Source: JACVCJ01 sp052437175 (GTDB lineage: Bacteria; Bacteroidota; Bacteroidia; CAIKAF01). From it: a stretch of 64,000 nt of DNA. Under the pieces are notes generated by a model. That model saw only the letters and a list, made by a program, of their open reading frames with translations, did not search any database and was not told where the DNA came from. The stretch covers positions 496,001-560,000 of the forward strand of contig JBQVOK010000001.1 of NCBI GenBank assembly GCA_052437175.1, given 5' to 3'. Of this stretch, positions 16,880 to 24,927 are shown in pieces. Both the position numbers and the translations under genes were made by a program. Numbering within the stretch: the stretch's first letter is position 1; each line of letters opens with the position of its first letter.

Positions 16880-19114
16880 TCAGTAATTGAGAAACAGGCC
16901 TGCGCCGGCTCCCATGTCGCTGTCGTAATGTACTCTTGCGGAAATGTTCCGGGTAAAGATGTACCGCAGTCCTGCCATGTATTCCTTGTCGGTATTGATC
17001 ATAAAGTCGGCCCGGATGCGCGGGGAGATGGGAATATCATCCCGGCGCAGCTGTAGTCGTACGTTGCCGTTCTGGTACACTTCGGCCTGCAATACCAGCA
17101 GCATGGGCAGGGTATAGGCCAGCCCGATGCTGAGCATGGCCCGCCGGTCCTTGGAGCTGGTCTGTCCGAACAGGTTTTTGCCGTTGCCTGCGTGTGCGGC
17201 CGAGCGGTAACGCCAGTCGAAGCCCACAAAGGGCATCAGCCATTGCATGCGCCCGAAATAGCGCCCGATATGGGTTTCCGTTTCGTAACCGTGCCGGTTG
17301 TTATAGCCCAGTCGCCATTCGGTACCGATGCTCCAGCGTGCGCTCTGCAACATGAACATACCGTCGTTGCCGTTACTGGCAAAGTCGTTCTGGGCCATAA
17401 AATGCAGGCGGTTGCTCTCGGCCTGTAATTCCCGGTAGGCGGCAGCCCGGTCGGGCAGCAGGGGATTGGGCGCCTGTGCTTCGTAACTGAACACACGGTT
17501 CATACCCGACATCATGTGGTACAGGATATGGCAGTGAAAGAACCAGTCGCCCTCGGCATTGGCATAAAACTCGATGGTATCGGTCTCCATGGGCATAATG
17601 TCCAGTACGTTCTTCAGCGGGGCATAGGCGCCCTGGCCGTTCAGCACGCGAAAATCGTGCCCGTGCAGGTGCATCGGGTGCCGCATCATGGAACCGTTGT
17701 ACAGGATAATACGGAGTATTTCGCCTTTTTTTACCGGTATTTTATCGCTTTCTTCCAGTACCCGGTTGTCCATGCTCCATACATAACGGTTCATATTGCC
17801 GGTAAGCTCAAAACGCAGTTCCCGCACGGGTGCGTCTGCCGGCAGGCTGGTCACCTCTGTGGCGCGCAGCATGGCGTAGTTCAGCGTAACGATGTCTGCG
17901 GATTTTGCCGCTGGTGTTTCGTGTACGTGTGTACCGGACTTCTTTTTCCGCTTCTTCTTTTTTGTACCGCTGATCTCGGGATACATGACGGTGTTCATGT
18001 CCATCCGCTGCAGTGCCATCTGCATGCCCATATCGTTCAGGCGGCCGTTCATCCGGGTCATGTCGTTCATCATCTGCATGCCTTCGAAATAGCGGAGCCG
18101 GGGTAGGGGCGTATGCAGCTGTTTAATGCCGCTGCCCAGGTAGAGCGAGGCTGAACCGCTGCGGTCCTCGGCCGTGGCCATAAATTCAAAGGCCGTACTG
18201 TCGGCGGGGATCTCTACCACAATATCATAGGTTTCCGACACGCCGATGAGGAGCCGGTCCACTTCCACGGGTTCCACGTCATTGCCGTCATTGGCCACCA
18301 CGCTGATCTTTCCGCCGGCATAACGCAGCCAGAAATAGCTGGAAGCCCCGCCGTTGGCGATCCTGAGCCGTACACGATCGCCGGCCCTGAACGGGCCGTA
18401 ACTGCTTTCGTTCTGTCCGTTGATCAGGAAACGGTCGTAATACACGTCGCTCACGTCCATGGCCGACATCCGCTTCCATTCGTTGGTCAGCTTGGTTTTC
18501 AGATGCCCTTCTTTCAGGGCTTCCGTATAACTTTGGGTAGACCCTTTTTTTATGGCGAACCAGTCGTTTGCATTGTGCAGCATGCGGTGTACGTTATCGG
18601 GATCGTAGTCGGTCCATTCGCTCAGGATCAGCGGTAGTTCCGGCAGATCGTCGATCCCTTTGCGGAAAGTGGGATCACCGGCCCGTTTGTGCAGGACCAG
18701 CATGCCGTACATGCCCGATTGTTCCTGCATGCCGGTATGGCTGTGGTACCAGTGCGTGCCGTTCTGTATCACCGGGAAGCGGTACAGGTGTGTGCCCTGC
18801 GCGGGTATAGGCATCTGGGTAAGAAAAGGTACACCGTCCTCTGTATTGGGCAGAAAAATGCCGTGCCAGTGTAGCGAGGTCTCTTCATCCCGCTCGTTGT
18901 GCACATAGATCTCGGCCGTGTCGCCTTCGGTAAAATGCAGGGCAGGCATGGGTATCTGTCCGTTTACGGCAATGGCCTTGCGGGTTTTCCCGGTAAATTG
19001 TACCAGGGTATCACGTACATGCAGGTCATAGCGGACCACTTTCTGTGCCTGCAGCAGGGTATACGTACAGGCAAGCAGGACCAGCACCGTATATATTCTA
19101 TAGGTAAAATGCAT
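16880..19114 (-). CDS. Multicopper oxidase (CopA-like) fused to a C-terminal CopB-like barrel domain
   Basis: About 744 residues. A signal peptide ends near LLQAQ. The cupredoxin oxidase follows with all four copper motifs: HWHGIF, HWYHSHTG, HPMHLHGHDF and HCHILYHMMSGM (type 1 Cys and Met ligands). Between the second and third cupredoxin domains lies a Met-rich segment typical of CopA, then a KKKKRKKK tract. The last 170 residues after NPLLPDRAA look like an outer-membrane barrel (alternating WRLGYNNR, MPFVGFDWRYR, ending AGLFLNY), as in CopB. The likely role is Cu(I) oxidation and copper tolerance at the outer membrane. ATG 19114 gives a clean signal peptide. It lies 57 bases behind the HMA-DUF3347 gene. 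Confidence 0.88.
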   Translation of the reverse strand: MHFTYRIYTVLVLLACTYTLLQAQKVVRYDLHVRDTLVQFTGKTRKAIAVNGQIPMPALHFTEGDTAEIYVHNERDEETSLHWHGIFLPNTEDGVPFLTQMPIPAQGTHLYRFPVIQNGTHWYHSHTGMQEQSGMYGMLVLHKRAGDPTFRKGIDDLPELPLILSEWTDYDPDNVHRMLHNANDWFAIKKGSTQSYTEALKEGHLKTKLTNEWKRMSAMDVSDVYYDRFLINGQNESSYGPFRAGDRVRLRIANGGASSYFWLRYAGGKISVVANDGNDVEPVEVDRLLIGVSETYDIVVEIPADSTAFEFMATAEDRSGSASLYLGSGIKQLHTPLPRLRYFEGMQMMNDMTRMNGRLNDMGMQMALQRMDMNTVMYPEISGTKKKKRKKKSGTHVHETPAAKSADIVTLNYAMLRATEVTSLPADAPVRELRFELTGNMNRYVWSMDNRVLEESDKIPVKKGEILRIILYNGSMMRHPMHLHGHDFRVLNGQGAYAPLKNVLDIMPMETDTIEFYANAEGDWFFHCHILYHMMSGMNRVFSYEAQAPNPLLPDRAAAYRELQAESNRLHFMAQNDFASNGNDGMFMLQSARWSIGTEWRLGYNNRHGYETETHIGRYFGRMQWLMPFVGFDWRYRSAAHAGNGKNLFGQTSSKDRRAMLSIGLAYTLPMLLVLQAEVYQNGNVRLQLRRDDIPISPRIRADFMINTDKEYMAGLRYIFTRNISARVHYDSDMGAGAGLFLNY

Positions 19115-19133
19115 GGTATCGGTAGTATATGAA

Positions 19134-19160
19134 CCGGGTGCAGTGAAATACCACACCCGG
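19134..19160 (-). other. Intercistronic hairpin between HMA-DUF3347 and multicopper oxidase genes
   Basis: CCGGGTG (19134-19140) and CACCCGG (19154-19160) form a perfect 7-bp stem with a 13-base loop in the gap of the copper operon. No T-run follows on the - strand, so it is more likely an mRNA processing or stability element than a terminator. Confidence 0.35.
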
Positions 19161-19171
19161 CTGCCTGTCTG

Positions 19172-20023
19172 TTATCGTAAGGTTTCGGTGGTTTTGCCGC
19201 AGCTGAGCATGCTGCTGCCGTAATAGGGATTTTTAATGGTCTGCTCCCTGCTGAGCCATACCGCGCCTTTGCCCTCGTTATACATGGGGCAGTACTGGTA
19301 GTACACCGGCTCTGCCTTATCCGTAGCCTTCAGCAGGGGATACATGTTTTGGGAAAGGGATGCAAAAGAGGCCCGCTGGCGGCTGATGTCCGAAGTGGCG
19401 GCGATGTTCCCGGCATCGGTTTTCAGCTGTTTTTCCACCGGCATCCAGGCGCTGTGTTCCTGCGGCTGCAGTTCTTCCATTTTAACGCCGTTCAGGGCTT
19501 CGGAAAGCCGGGTTGCCGCGCTGGCTGCCTTTGCTGCGTCAGAAGCGACCAGCGCGTCCTTCAGGCTGAAATACGCATCACTTACTTTTTGCAGGGGAGT
19601 GACCTGTGCAGCAGCCGCTTTTTCAGGTGTGGCGGCTGTTTCTGCCGGACGCAGCGGTCTGGCCGGGGTACGTCCTCCTTTTTTGCTGCGTTCGTAATGG
19701 CAGCATTCGGGCAGGGCGGCATATACCTCGTCCGGGGCAAAATACGTGTCGCTGTCGTACCCCGCCAGGGCGATCCGTTTCAGTATCTCGTCGCGGCTGG
19801 TCTTCAGGGAATCGTATTCCAGGACGGCGGTCTTTGTGTCCCGGTTCCAGTCTACATGAGCCGTTTTTTTCAGGCTGCCGGCCGTTTCTATGGTGTGTTC
19901 GCACATTTCGCAGTTTCCCCGTATGGCAACGGTATCCGTTTTCATGTTCCTGATCTGGGCAGTGCATGCCGTGGCGGATAGCAGCATAGGCAGCGCTATC
20001 CATATTTTATGAATAAATTGCAT
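19172..20023 (-). CDS. Heavy-metal-associated domain protein with C-terminal DUF3347
   Basis: 283-residue exported protein. A signal peptide is followed by an HMA domain (about residues 30-95) with the metal-binding motif CEMC, an Ala-rich linker, and DUF3347 (about 140-283). The DUF3347 signature is clear: QYCPMYNEGKGAVWLS, then KNPYYG and MLSCG, with Cys, His and Met residues suited to Cu(I). The HMA plus DUF3347 combination is known from copper/silver efflux contexts in Bacteroidota. It sits between a Cys-rich lipoprotein and the multicopper oxidase on the same strand, and probably binds and delivers periplasmic copper. Confidence 0.85.
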   Translation of the reverse strand: MQFIHKIWIALPMLLSATACTAQIRNMKTDTVAIRGNCEMCEHTIETAGSLKKTAHVDWNRDTKTAVLEYDSLKTSRDEILKRIALAGYDSDTYFAPDEVYAALPECCHYERSKKGGRTPARPLRPAETAATPEKAAAAQVTPLQKVSDAYFSLKDALVASDAAKAASAATRLSEALNGVKMEELQPQEHSAWMPVEKQLKTDAGNIAATSDISRQRASFASLSQNMYPLLKATDKAEPVYYQYCPMYNEGKGAVWLSREQTIKNPYYGSSMLSCGKTTETLR

Positions 20024-20116
20024 GTTCTTGTATTTTAAATTCCTGTATATGTGTTCACTAAATAGTTCTGTGCAAGGTGGTGACAGAACGCTCGTATGGC
20101 CATGCAGGCCTGGAAT

Positions 20117-20470
20117 TTAAACTATTTTGGGCGGGAGCCGGAGTGTATAGAAACCTTCGGAAACAGGTGAGCTGATGTTGGCAAACGCATGTGCCGTAAC
20201 CGTTGCAAAGGGTAAGCGTACGCTGTGGTCCGGCGAGGGGACCAGGCCGGGAGCGGCACTGAAACTGATGCAATGACAGGATTTACTGCCGCAGCATTTA
20301 CGTTCTTTATGGCAGGACGTTTTCTTTACGGCCGTATGATCGTCCTTTTTTTCTGCCTTCTCCCGTTCACAGGCATGCGTTTCCGTCTTTTTCTCACAGG
20401 CGGAGAGCAGAGCCGGTGCGGCAAAAAAGCCGGCCAGGAGCAGGAACAGTATGTATATAGGTCTGATCAT
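20117..20470 (-). CDS. Small Cys/His-rich probable lipoprotein of the copper cluster
   Basis: About 117 residues from ATG 20470 (MIRPIYILFLLL). The signal peptide ends in LLSAC, a lipobox. The mature part has a charged stretch rich in Lys, Glu, His and Cys (ETHACEREK, then TSCHKERKCCGSKSCHC, about residues 30-70), a good soft-metal ligand set, and a conserved-looking tail ending LRLPPKIV. I do not recognise the family with confidence; it resembles the small exported Cys-cluster proteins found beside copper genes in Bacteroidota. It is first in the apparent copper operon, 93 bases before the HMA-DUF3347 gene. Confidence 0.6.
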   Translation of the reverse strand: MIRPIYILFLLLAGFFAAPALLSACEKKTETHACEREKAEKKDDHTAVKKTSCHKERKCCGSKSCHCISFSAAPGLVPSPDHSVRLPFATVTAHAFANISSPVSEGFYTLRLPPKIV

Positions 20471-20481
20471 ACTATAATACA

Positions 20482-20489
20482 CAAATGTA
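20482..20489 (-). promoter_or_regulatory. -7 element upstream of the copper cluster
   Basis: TACATTTG on the - strand matches TAnnTTTG exactly and lies 11 bases upstream of the Cys-rich lipoprotein ATG. No TTG is seen at the proper distance upstream, which would fit an activator-dependent (metal-inducible) promoter, but the match may be chance. Confidence 0.35.
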
Positions 20490-20590
20490 CAGAATTTACG
20501 GCCGTTCCCGCCAGGAGGGGCCTGTTAAATTTTTGTTTAGGCGTTTGCGTATAGTAACCGCCAGCCCGTTATCTGTGATGTACAGAACGT

Positions 20591-21064
20591 TTATTCGGCC
20601 TGCGGCGGGGCATAACTTACAATGTCGATGCCGATACCGTTCGGGTCTTTAATGGCAAAATGCCGGTCGCCCCAGGGTTCGTCGCGCAGTTCGATCTCGA
20701 TGGCAACGCCTTTCTTTTTCAGTTTTGCGTAAAAGGCATCCACATTGTCCGTTTCAATGGTAAGGTATACGCCCTGTCCTGCAAAGGCCGGCTGAAAAAG
20801 CGCCTGTTGCGATGGGTGCTCCGGAAGCAGGAAACTCAGCTCCGCGCTTTTGTCGGGCGTGTGTAAGAGCAGGTAAAATTCGTTTTCGAAAGTGACCCCG
20901 AAATCGAGTACCCCGGTGTAAAAAGCTTTGGTCTCGGCCAGTTTGTCGGTAATGATGCCTGCGTTTAATTTCATACGTTGTTGTGTTTTAGATACGGTAT
21001 CCTTTTGTGTATACAGATGTGTACAGAAAAGAACGGAGCAAAAGATAAAAAAGAACTTTTTCAT
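20591..21064 (-). CDS. VOC (glyoxalase/bleomycin resistance) family protein, possibly exported
   Basis: About 157 residues. The core from MKLNAGIITDKL onward is a single vicinal-oxygen-chelate domain with the usual AFYTGVLDFG, YLTIETDNVDAFYAKL and FAIKDPNGIGIDIV blocks. In frame upstream is a good signal peptide (MKKFFFIFCSVLFCTHLYTQ), so ATG 21064 is preferred; the alternative ATG 20974 gives a 127-residue cytoplasmic protein. The substrate is unknown. It lies downstream of an AraC-type regulator on the same strand, 69 bases behind it. Confidence 0.75.
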   Translation of the reverse strand: MKKFFFIFCSVLFCTHLYTQKDTVSKTQQRMKLNAGIITDKLAETKAFYTGVLDFGVTFENEFYLLLHTPDKSAELSFLLPEHPSQQALFQPAFAGQGVYLTIETDNVDAFYAKLKKKGVAIEIELRDEPWGDRHFAIKDPNGIGIDIVSYAPPQAE

Positions 21065-21133
21065 ACCCTTCATGGTTTAGCGATACAAAGTTCCGCTCTT
21101 GCCCGGTCATTGGATTGTAAAAAACGGACAAAC

Positions 21134-21955
21134 TCAGCGGCCGAAAGCCTGGCCGGGCGTAACACCGTAAAACGTGCGGAATTCCTTGATAAAATGCGCC
21201 TGGTCGTAATACCCGGCATCAAAAAAGAGTTTGTTCTGCCGCAGGCTCTGCACCGAAGGTTTGGCGCGTAAAATATACTGGAAACGCACTACCTGGCTGA
21301 AGGTTTTGGCCGAGTCGCCGGTATAGAAGTTAAACAGGCGCCGCAGCTGTCGCGGACTGAGGCCTGTATCCAGTCCTTTTTCGATAGGGGTTTGCCCGGG
21401 AAAGCGCAGGATGCGGTCCAGGGCCGCAAAAAAGCGGGGATCGGGATCGGGCGTGGCGCTGTGCAATACCTGTACAAAATGCAGGTCCAGCAGTTGCTGT
21501 ATCTCTTCCGGGCGGCAGTCTGCATGGAAACGCTCCCCGATGAAGGCCGCCGTTGCGGGCAGTACCTGCTCCAGGGCCTCGTAACGGTTACTGAGCAGGG
21601 AAGCGTCAATACCGAAAAGCAGGGGGAACATGGCCGGGAAAAAACGTACGCCCACATAATGAAAACGCTTCCCGAGCGGAAAGGCCGTGTACTTTTTGCA
21701 GAAGCCCATCACGAAGTTTTCCTGCGGGGTATGCAGTTCGAAAAAGATATCGATGCATCCGTCGGCCACTACACGGTACGTAAAAGGTTCGTCCAGGACC
21801 GTATCTGTTTGCAGCTCCCAGTAACAGCAGATGAACTCCTGCAGTTCCGGCGCGGGGGACAGCTCCCGGTAGTGTACCTGTGCTGCCGATCCCTGTACCG
21901 TGGGCTGCACGGGCCGGTATAATTGTCGTATGGAAGCGGGAGGCGTCAGATGCAT
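21134..21955 (-). CDS. AraC-family transcriptional regulator (DUF6597-type N-terminus)
   Basis: About 273 residues. The N-terminal half (YRELSPAPELQEFICCYWEL, then a VGVRFFPAMF region) is the sensor-like domain frequent in Bacteroidota AraC proteins. The C-terminal half (about 175-273) holds two helix-turn-helix units, LSPRQLRRLFNFYTGDSAKTF and FDAGYYDQAHFIKEFRTFYG, the AraC signature. ATG 21955 is preferred over 22048 because the longer form would overlap the upstream dioxygenase gene. Likely targets are the adjacent VOC protein or dioxygenase genes, but no operator was identified. Confidence 0.85.
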   Translation of the reverse strand: MHLTPPASIRQLYRPVQPTVQGSAAQVHYRELSPAPELQEFICCYWELQTDTVLDEPFTYRVVADGCIDIFFELHTPQENFVMGFCKKYTAFPLGKRFHYVGVRFFPAMFPLLFGIDASLLSNRYEALEQVLPATAAFIGERFHADCRPEEIQQLLDLHFVQVLHSATPDPDPRFFAALDRILRFPGQTPIEKGLDTGLSPRQLRRLFNFYTGDSAKTFSQVVRFQYILRAKPSVQSLRQNKLFFDAGYYDQAHFIKEFRTFYGVTPGQAFGR

Positions 21956-21992
21956 AGGGGATAAAGGTAGGCATTTTACGCCTGTACACGCT

Positions 21993-22643
21993 TCAGCGCT
22001 CCGGGTGCCCGGGAATGTTTTTCCCTGCTTCGATGGTGTGTGTGGCAACGGCTACACCATTCTGCATCTGTAACTGTAGTATACCGCTTCCGCCGCGCAG
22101 TTCCATGGAGCGTCGTTTCCCGGGAGTGAGCAGGGGATCATCGTCAAAGACCAGGTCGTCGATGTAATACTCGTTCATACCAGGCTCTTTAAGCAGCATG
22201 TGTATATGAGCCGGTATGCTGTCGCCGGGATAAGGCGCGGGGCGGCAGGTATACAGCGAGAAAAAGCCGTTAGGGTCGCTACGGAGCCAGCCGCGCAGGT
22301 GTCCGTGCCGCGCAGCGGCAGCAGGCGTATTCTTCCCGCTGGAATAATACCCTTTGTGGTCGGTATGCCAGTAATAGATAATAACCCCGGGCAGAGGTTC
22401 TGTTGTGCCGGGTTTGCATATACGGCCCCGGAGCAGCAGGCGTTGTCCGCCTTCCGTCCAGCCGGCACTGGTGTCCACCGCACCGATCTTTTCGGGTATC
22501 CCGGCGTACATCAGTTCACAGCCGTCGCAGGGGCCGCCGCTGCGTTCTTTTGGGGAGTTCCGGGTAAGGGGATCGGGGTGATGACAGGCTGTATACAATA
22601 GCATAACAAGGAATATACAGCCATAAAGAGCACTGTTTTTCAT
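21993..22643 (-). CDS. Intradiol ring-cleavage dioxygenase-like lipoprotein
   Basis: 216-residue protein with lipoprotein signal (LLYTAC). The core matches the intradiol dioxygenase beta-fold: PLPGVIIYYWHTDHKGYYS, LRSDPNGFFSLYTCRPAPYP and IPAHIHMLL. The Tyr after KG, the Tyr in PAPYP and both His of AHIH stand where the non-heme Fe(III) ligands of catechol/protocatechuate dioxygenases lie. No other aromatic degradation genes are near, so a true ring-cleaving role is uncertain. It may act on phenolics outside the cell. Confidence 0.75.
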   Translation of the reverse strand: MKNSALYGCIFLVMLLYTACHHPDPLTRNSPKERSGGPCDGCELMYAGIPEKIGAVDTSAGWTEGGQRLLLRGRICKPGTTEPLPGVIIYYWHTDHKGYYSSGKNTPAAAARHGHLRGWLRSDPNGFFSLYTCRPAPYPGDSIPAHIHMLLKEPGMNEYYIDDLVFDDDPLLTPGKRRSMELRGGSGILQLQMQNGVAVATHTIEAGKNIPGHPER

Positions 22644-22712
22644 AACATGGAATTTCCGGCAAAATTCTGTGTAAATATCAGGCCCTCAAAATGAAACAGG
22701 CTGAGTGGAGGA

Positions 22713-23531
22713 CTATATGGTCTGAGCTGAGTACCCCGAAAGGGCTTTTTTGAAGGCCGCTGCATAATTCCGGCTCAGACGCTGTACGCTGCCGTCGCTC
22801 AGGTGTACGTCGTAGTCGCCGTTAAGGCGGGAATGCAGGGCGCGTACATGTGCGATATTCAGGATGGCCGAACGATGTACACGCTGGAACAGGGCCGGAT
22901 CGAGCCCGGTGCCGAGCTGTTTTAACGTAGTGGTATGCAGGTAGTCCTTGCCGGCTGTATGTATGCGCACATAGGGCGACGCACTGCTTATGCAGAGAAT
23001 GCTTTCGGCAGGCACCTGTACCTTAAAACGGCCGTTGCCGGTAAGAATAGCTTTCAGGTATACGGGCGCAGGCGCCTCTCCTGTTGTTCCCTGTTTGTGT
23101 ATGAACGCAGAGAGCAGCGCTGCCGGACCGTAAATAAGTATGCATTTGTATACATCTCCGGATACTGTATACAGGAAGGTATCTGTCCACGCATAGGTAT
23201 GGGCCAGCAGCAGCGCGGACAAAAGATATACCGCCAGCGGAAAGGATAAGAGGTGTATTCCTGTACATAGAAACACACTGCCTATGCGGAACAGAACGGA
23301 CCTGCCCGTTAAAAAATACAGCTGTGTATACAGCAGGGGCAGAAAGATCAGCCAGAAGCTTCCGAAAATAAGCGCTTCCGAAAGAAAAAAGGGATAGTGA
23401 TGGAACGCTGCATGCAAACGGTCCTGCAACAAGGTAAGCAGCAGTGCGGCACTGCTGAACAGAACAGGCAATGCCCGGTACGGACCCGGAAAGGGAAGCT
23501 GTATGGATCTACTCTTCAGCATGGCAGACAA
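22713..23531 (-). CDS. Membrane-anchored LytTR DNA-binding regulator
   Basis: 272 residues. Four hydrophobic segments (about residues 20-40, 45-75, 80-115 and 125-145) precede a LytTR DNA-binding domain (about 165-265) recognisable by ILCISSASPYVRIHT, LFQRVHRSAILNIAHVRAL and DGSVQRLSRNY. No receiver domain is present, so it is a one-component membrane regulator rather than a classical response regulator. No histidine kinase is adjacent. Its targets are unknown. Confidence 0.85.
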   Translation of the reverse strand: MSAMLKSRSIQLPFPGPYRALPVLFSSAALLLTLLQDRLHAAFHHYPFFLSEALIFGSFWLIFLPLLYTQLYFLTGRSVLFRIGSVFLCTGIHLLSFPLAVYLLSALLLAHTYAWTDTFLYTVSGDVYKCILIYGPAALLSAFIHKQGTTGEAPAPVYLKAILTGNGRFKVQVPAESILCISSASPYVRIHTAGKDYLHTTTLKQLGTGLDPALFQRVHRSAILNIAHVRALHSRLNGDYDVHLSDGSVQRLSRNYAAAFKKALSGYSAQTI

Positions 23532-23748
23532 TCTTTACATATACAAAATATCCCCGGACTCCTGCGATGGAAAAATAAAGCCTGTGTATCGGTCTTTTTA
23601 TACAGAGTTTATTCTTTAAAGCCGGAAAATATATATTCCATTCAGAATGTATGGTTTTTAAGTGAAACGCCAGGTAATGATAACGGAGTGAATAGCCTGA
23701 ACGTATACAGGGATAAAAAGTAGCAGGTGATCGTTCCCCGGAATGGGA

Positions 23749-24927
23749 TTACTGCTTCCGCACCAGGCCTATACCTTCGTAACTCAGTATAATGGAACCG
23801 TCTGCAAGTACTACGTAATCCAGCAGGCGTGCATTCAGCTGCGGACTGGAGAAAAATGCCCCGGAAGTTCCGTATTTGTACAGATCGGCAAACTGGCTTA
23901 CGTACATGGAGCCGTTGTATTTTTTCAGGTTACGTGAAGCGCCGCTGCCGGCCGAGAAGTTCCAGTAAGGCCCCGAAGCCGTGAACAGCGTATCCTGCGC
24001 CGATTGTACATTGCCCTGGTAACCGAAGTACAGGGTGTTGTTCTCGTAATAACCCAGTGTATTGTCGCTGAGCATATAGCGTTTCAGCAGGCTGTCGTCT
24101 TCAAAATAGTACAGCCCGGTGGGACTGGCGCCCACTACAATATCGTTCGGGGTGCTGAACATGAACTGCAGGTTCTGACCAACATAGTTTCCCTTGCAGT
24201 TGAGCCAGTTCAGTCCTTCGTCGTCAGAATAGACCATATCGCCGTTACCGCGTGTAGCATACCAGTGGCTGCTGTTTCGGGCCAGCTCGGTGGCGGCCAG
24301 CGGGGTCCAGCTCTGCCATACGATGCCGTCGTTCTGTGAACGTAAAATACCGTTGTTGCTCAGGGCATACAGGGTGTTCCCGAACTGCTTCATGCGGTAT
24401 ACGCCCGAAAGCCCGCTTACTTCGTACCAGTATTTACCCTGGTCGTCGGAGGCATATACCGACTGGTTGCCGGCTGCAAAAAGCTTGCCGCTGCTGCTCT
24501 GGAAAATAAAGGCGAAATACAGGCTCGTGGCCGGAATTCCGCAGGGTTTATACCAGCCCGAAGCCGGTACGGTGCCCGTGGCTGTAGCTGTTGTGGTGGC
24601 AAAAACCACGCCGGGGTCCAGTGCAGTGATACTTGCGTTCTGTGTACCGGCCTCGCAGCCGATCACCCAGGTAAATTCGGCAATACCCTGGTCGTCGGTC
24701 GTAGCGGTAAGGATCTGCCCCGTACTGGTCTCAAATTTTACCTGTTTGTAACCGATCTCTTCTTCGCCGCGTAACAGCTGTACGCGCAGGGGATCGGGCA
24801 GGGTGGAATTTACTTCGCCGCTTTGTCCGTCACCCGAGAGCACGGTAAGTGTGTAGCCGTCTGCTTTTTTCTTGCAGGCAGAAAGTACAGAGAGCATGCA
24901 GATACTGAGGAACAGAATTTTTTTCAT
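23749..24927 (-). CDS. Lipoprotein with Ig-like domain and BNR-type beta-propeller repeats
   Basis: About 392 residues from ATG 24927 (MKKILFLSIC), with lipobox LSAC. Residues about 25-115 look like a bacterial Ig-like domain (VTVLSGDGQSG is the start, FTWVIGCEAG the end). The rest has sialidase-like BNR repeats, seen as VYASDDQGKYW, LRSQNDGIVW and YSDDEGLNW, so a beta-propeller is likely. No catalytic sialidase residues were recognised. The start codon shares one base with the hutI stop (TGATG), so it is the last gene of the nrnA-FKBP-hutI operon. Function unknown. Confidence 0.75.
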   Translation of the reverse strand: MKKILFLSICMLSVLSACKKKADGYTLTVLSGDGQSGEVNSTLPDPLRVQLLRGEEEIGYKQVKFETSTGQILTATTDDQGIAEFTWVIGCEAGTQNASITALDPGVVFATTTATATGTVPASGWYKPCGIPATSLYFAFIFQSSSGKLFAAGNQSVYASDDQGKYWYEVSGLSGVYRMKQFGNTLYALSNNGILRSQNDGIVWQSWTPLAATELARNSSHWYATRGNGDMVYSDDEGLNWLNCKGNYVGQNLQFMFSTPNDIVVGASPTGLYYFEDDSLLKRYMLSDNTLGYYENNTLYFGYQGNVQSAQDTLFTASGPYWNFSAGSGASRNLKKYNGSMYVSQFADLYKYGTSGAFFSSPQLNARLLDYVVLADGSIILSYEGIGLVRKQ

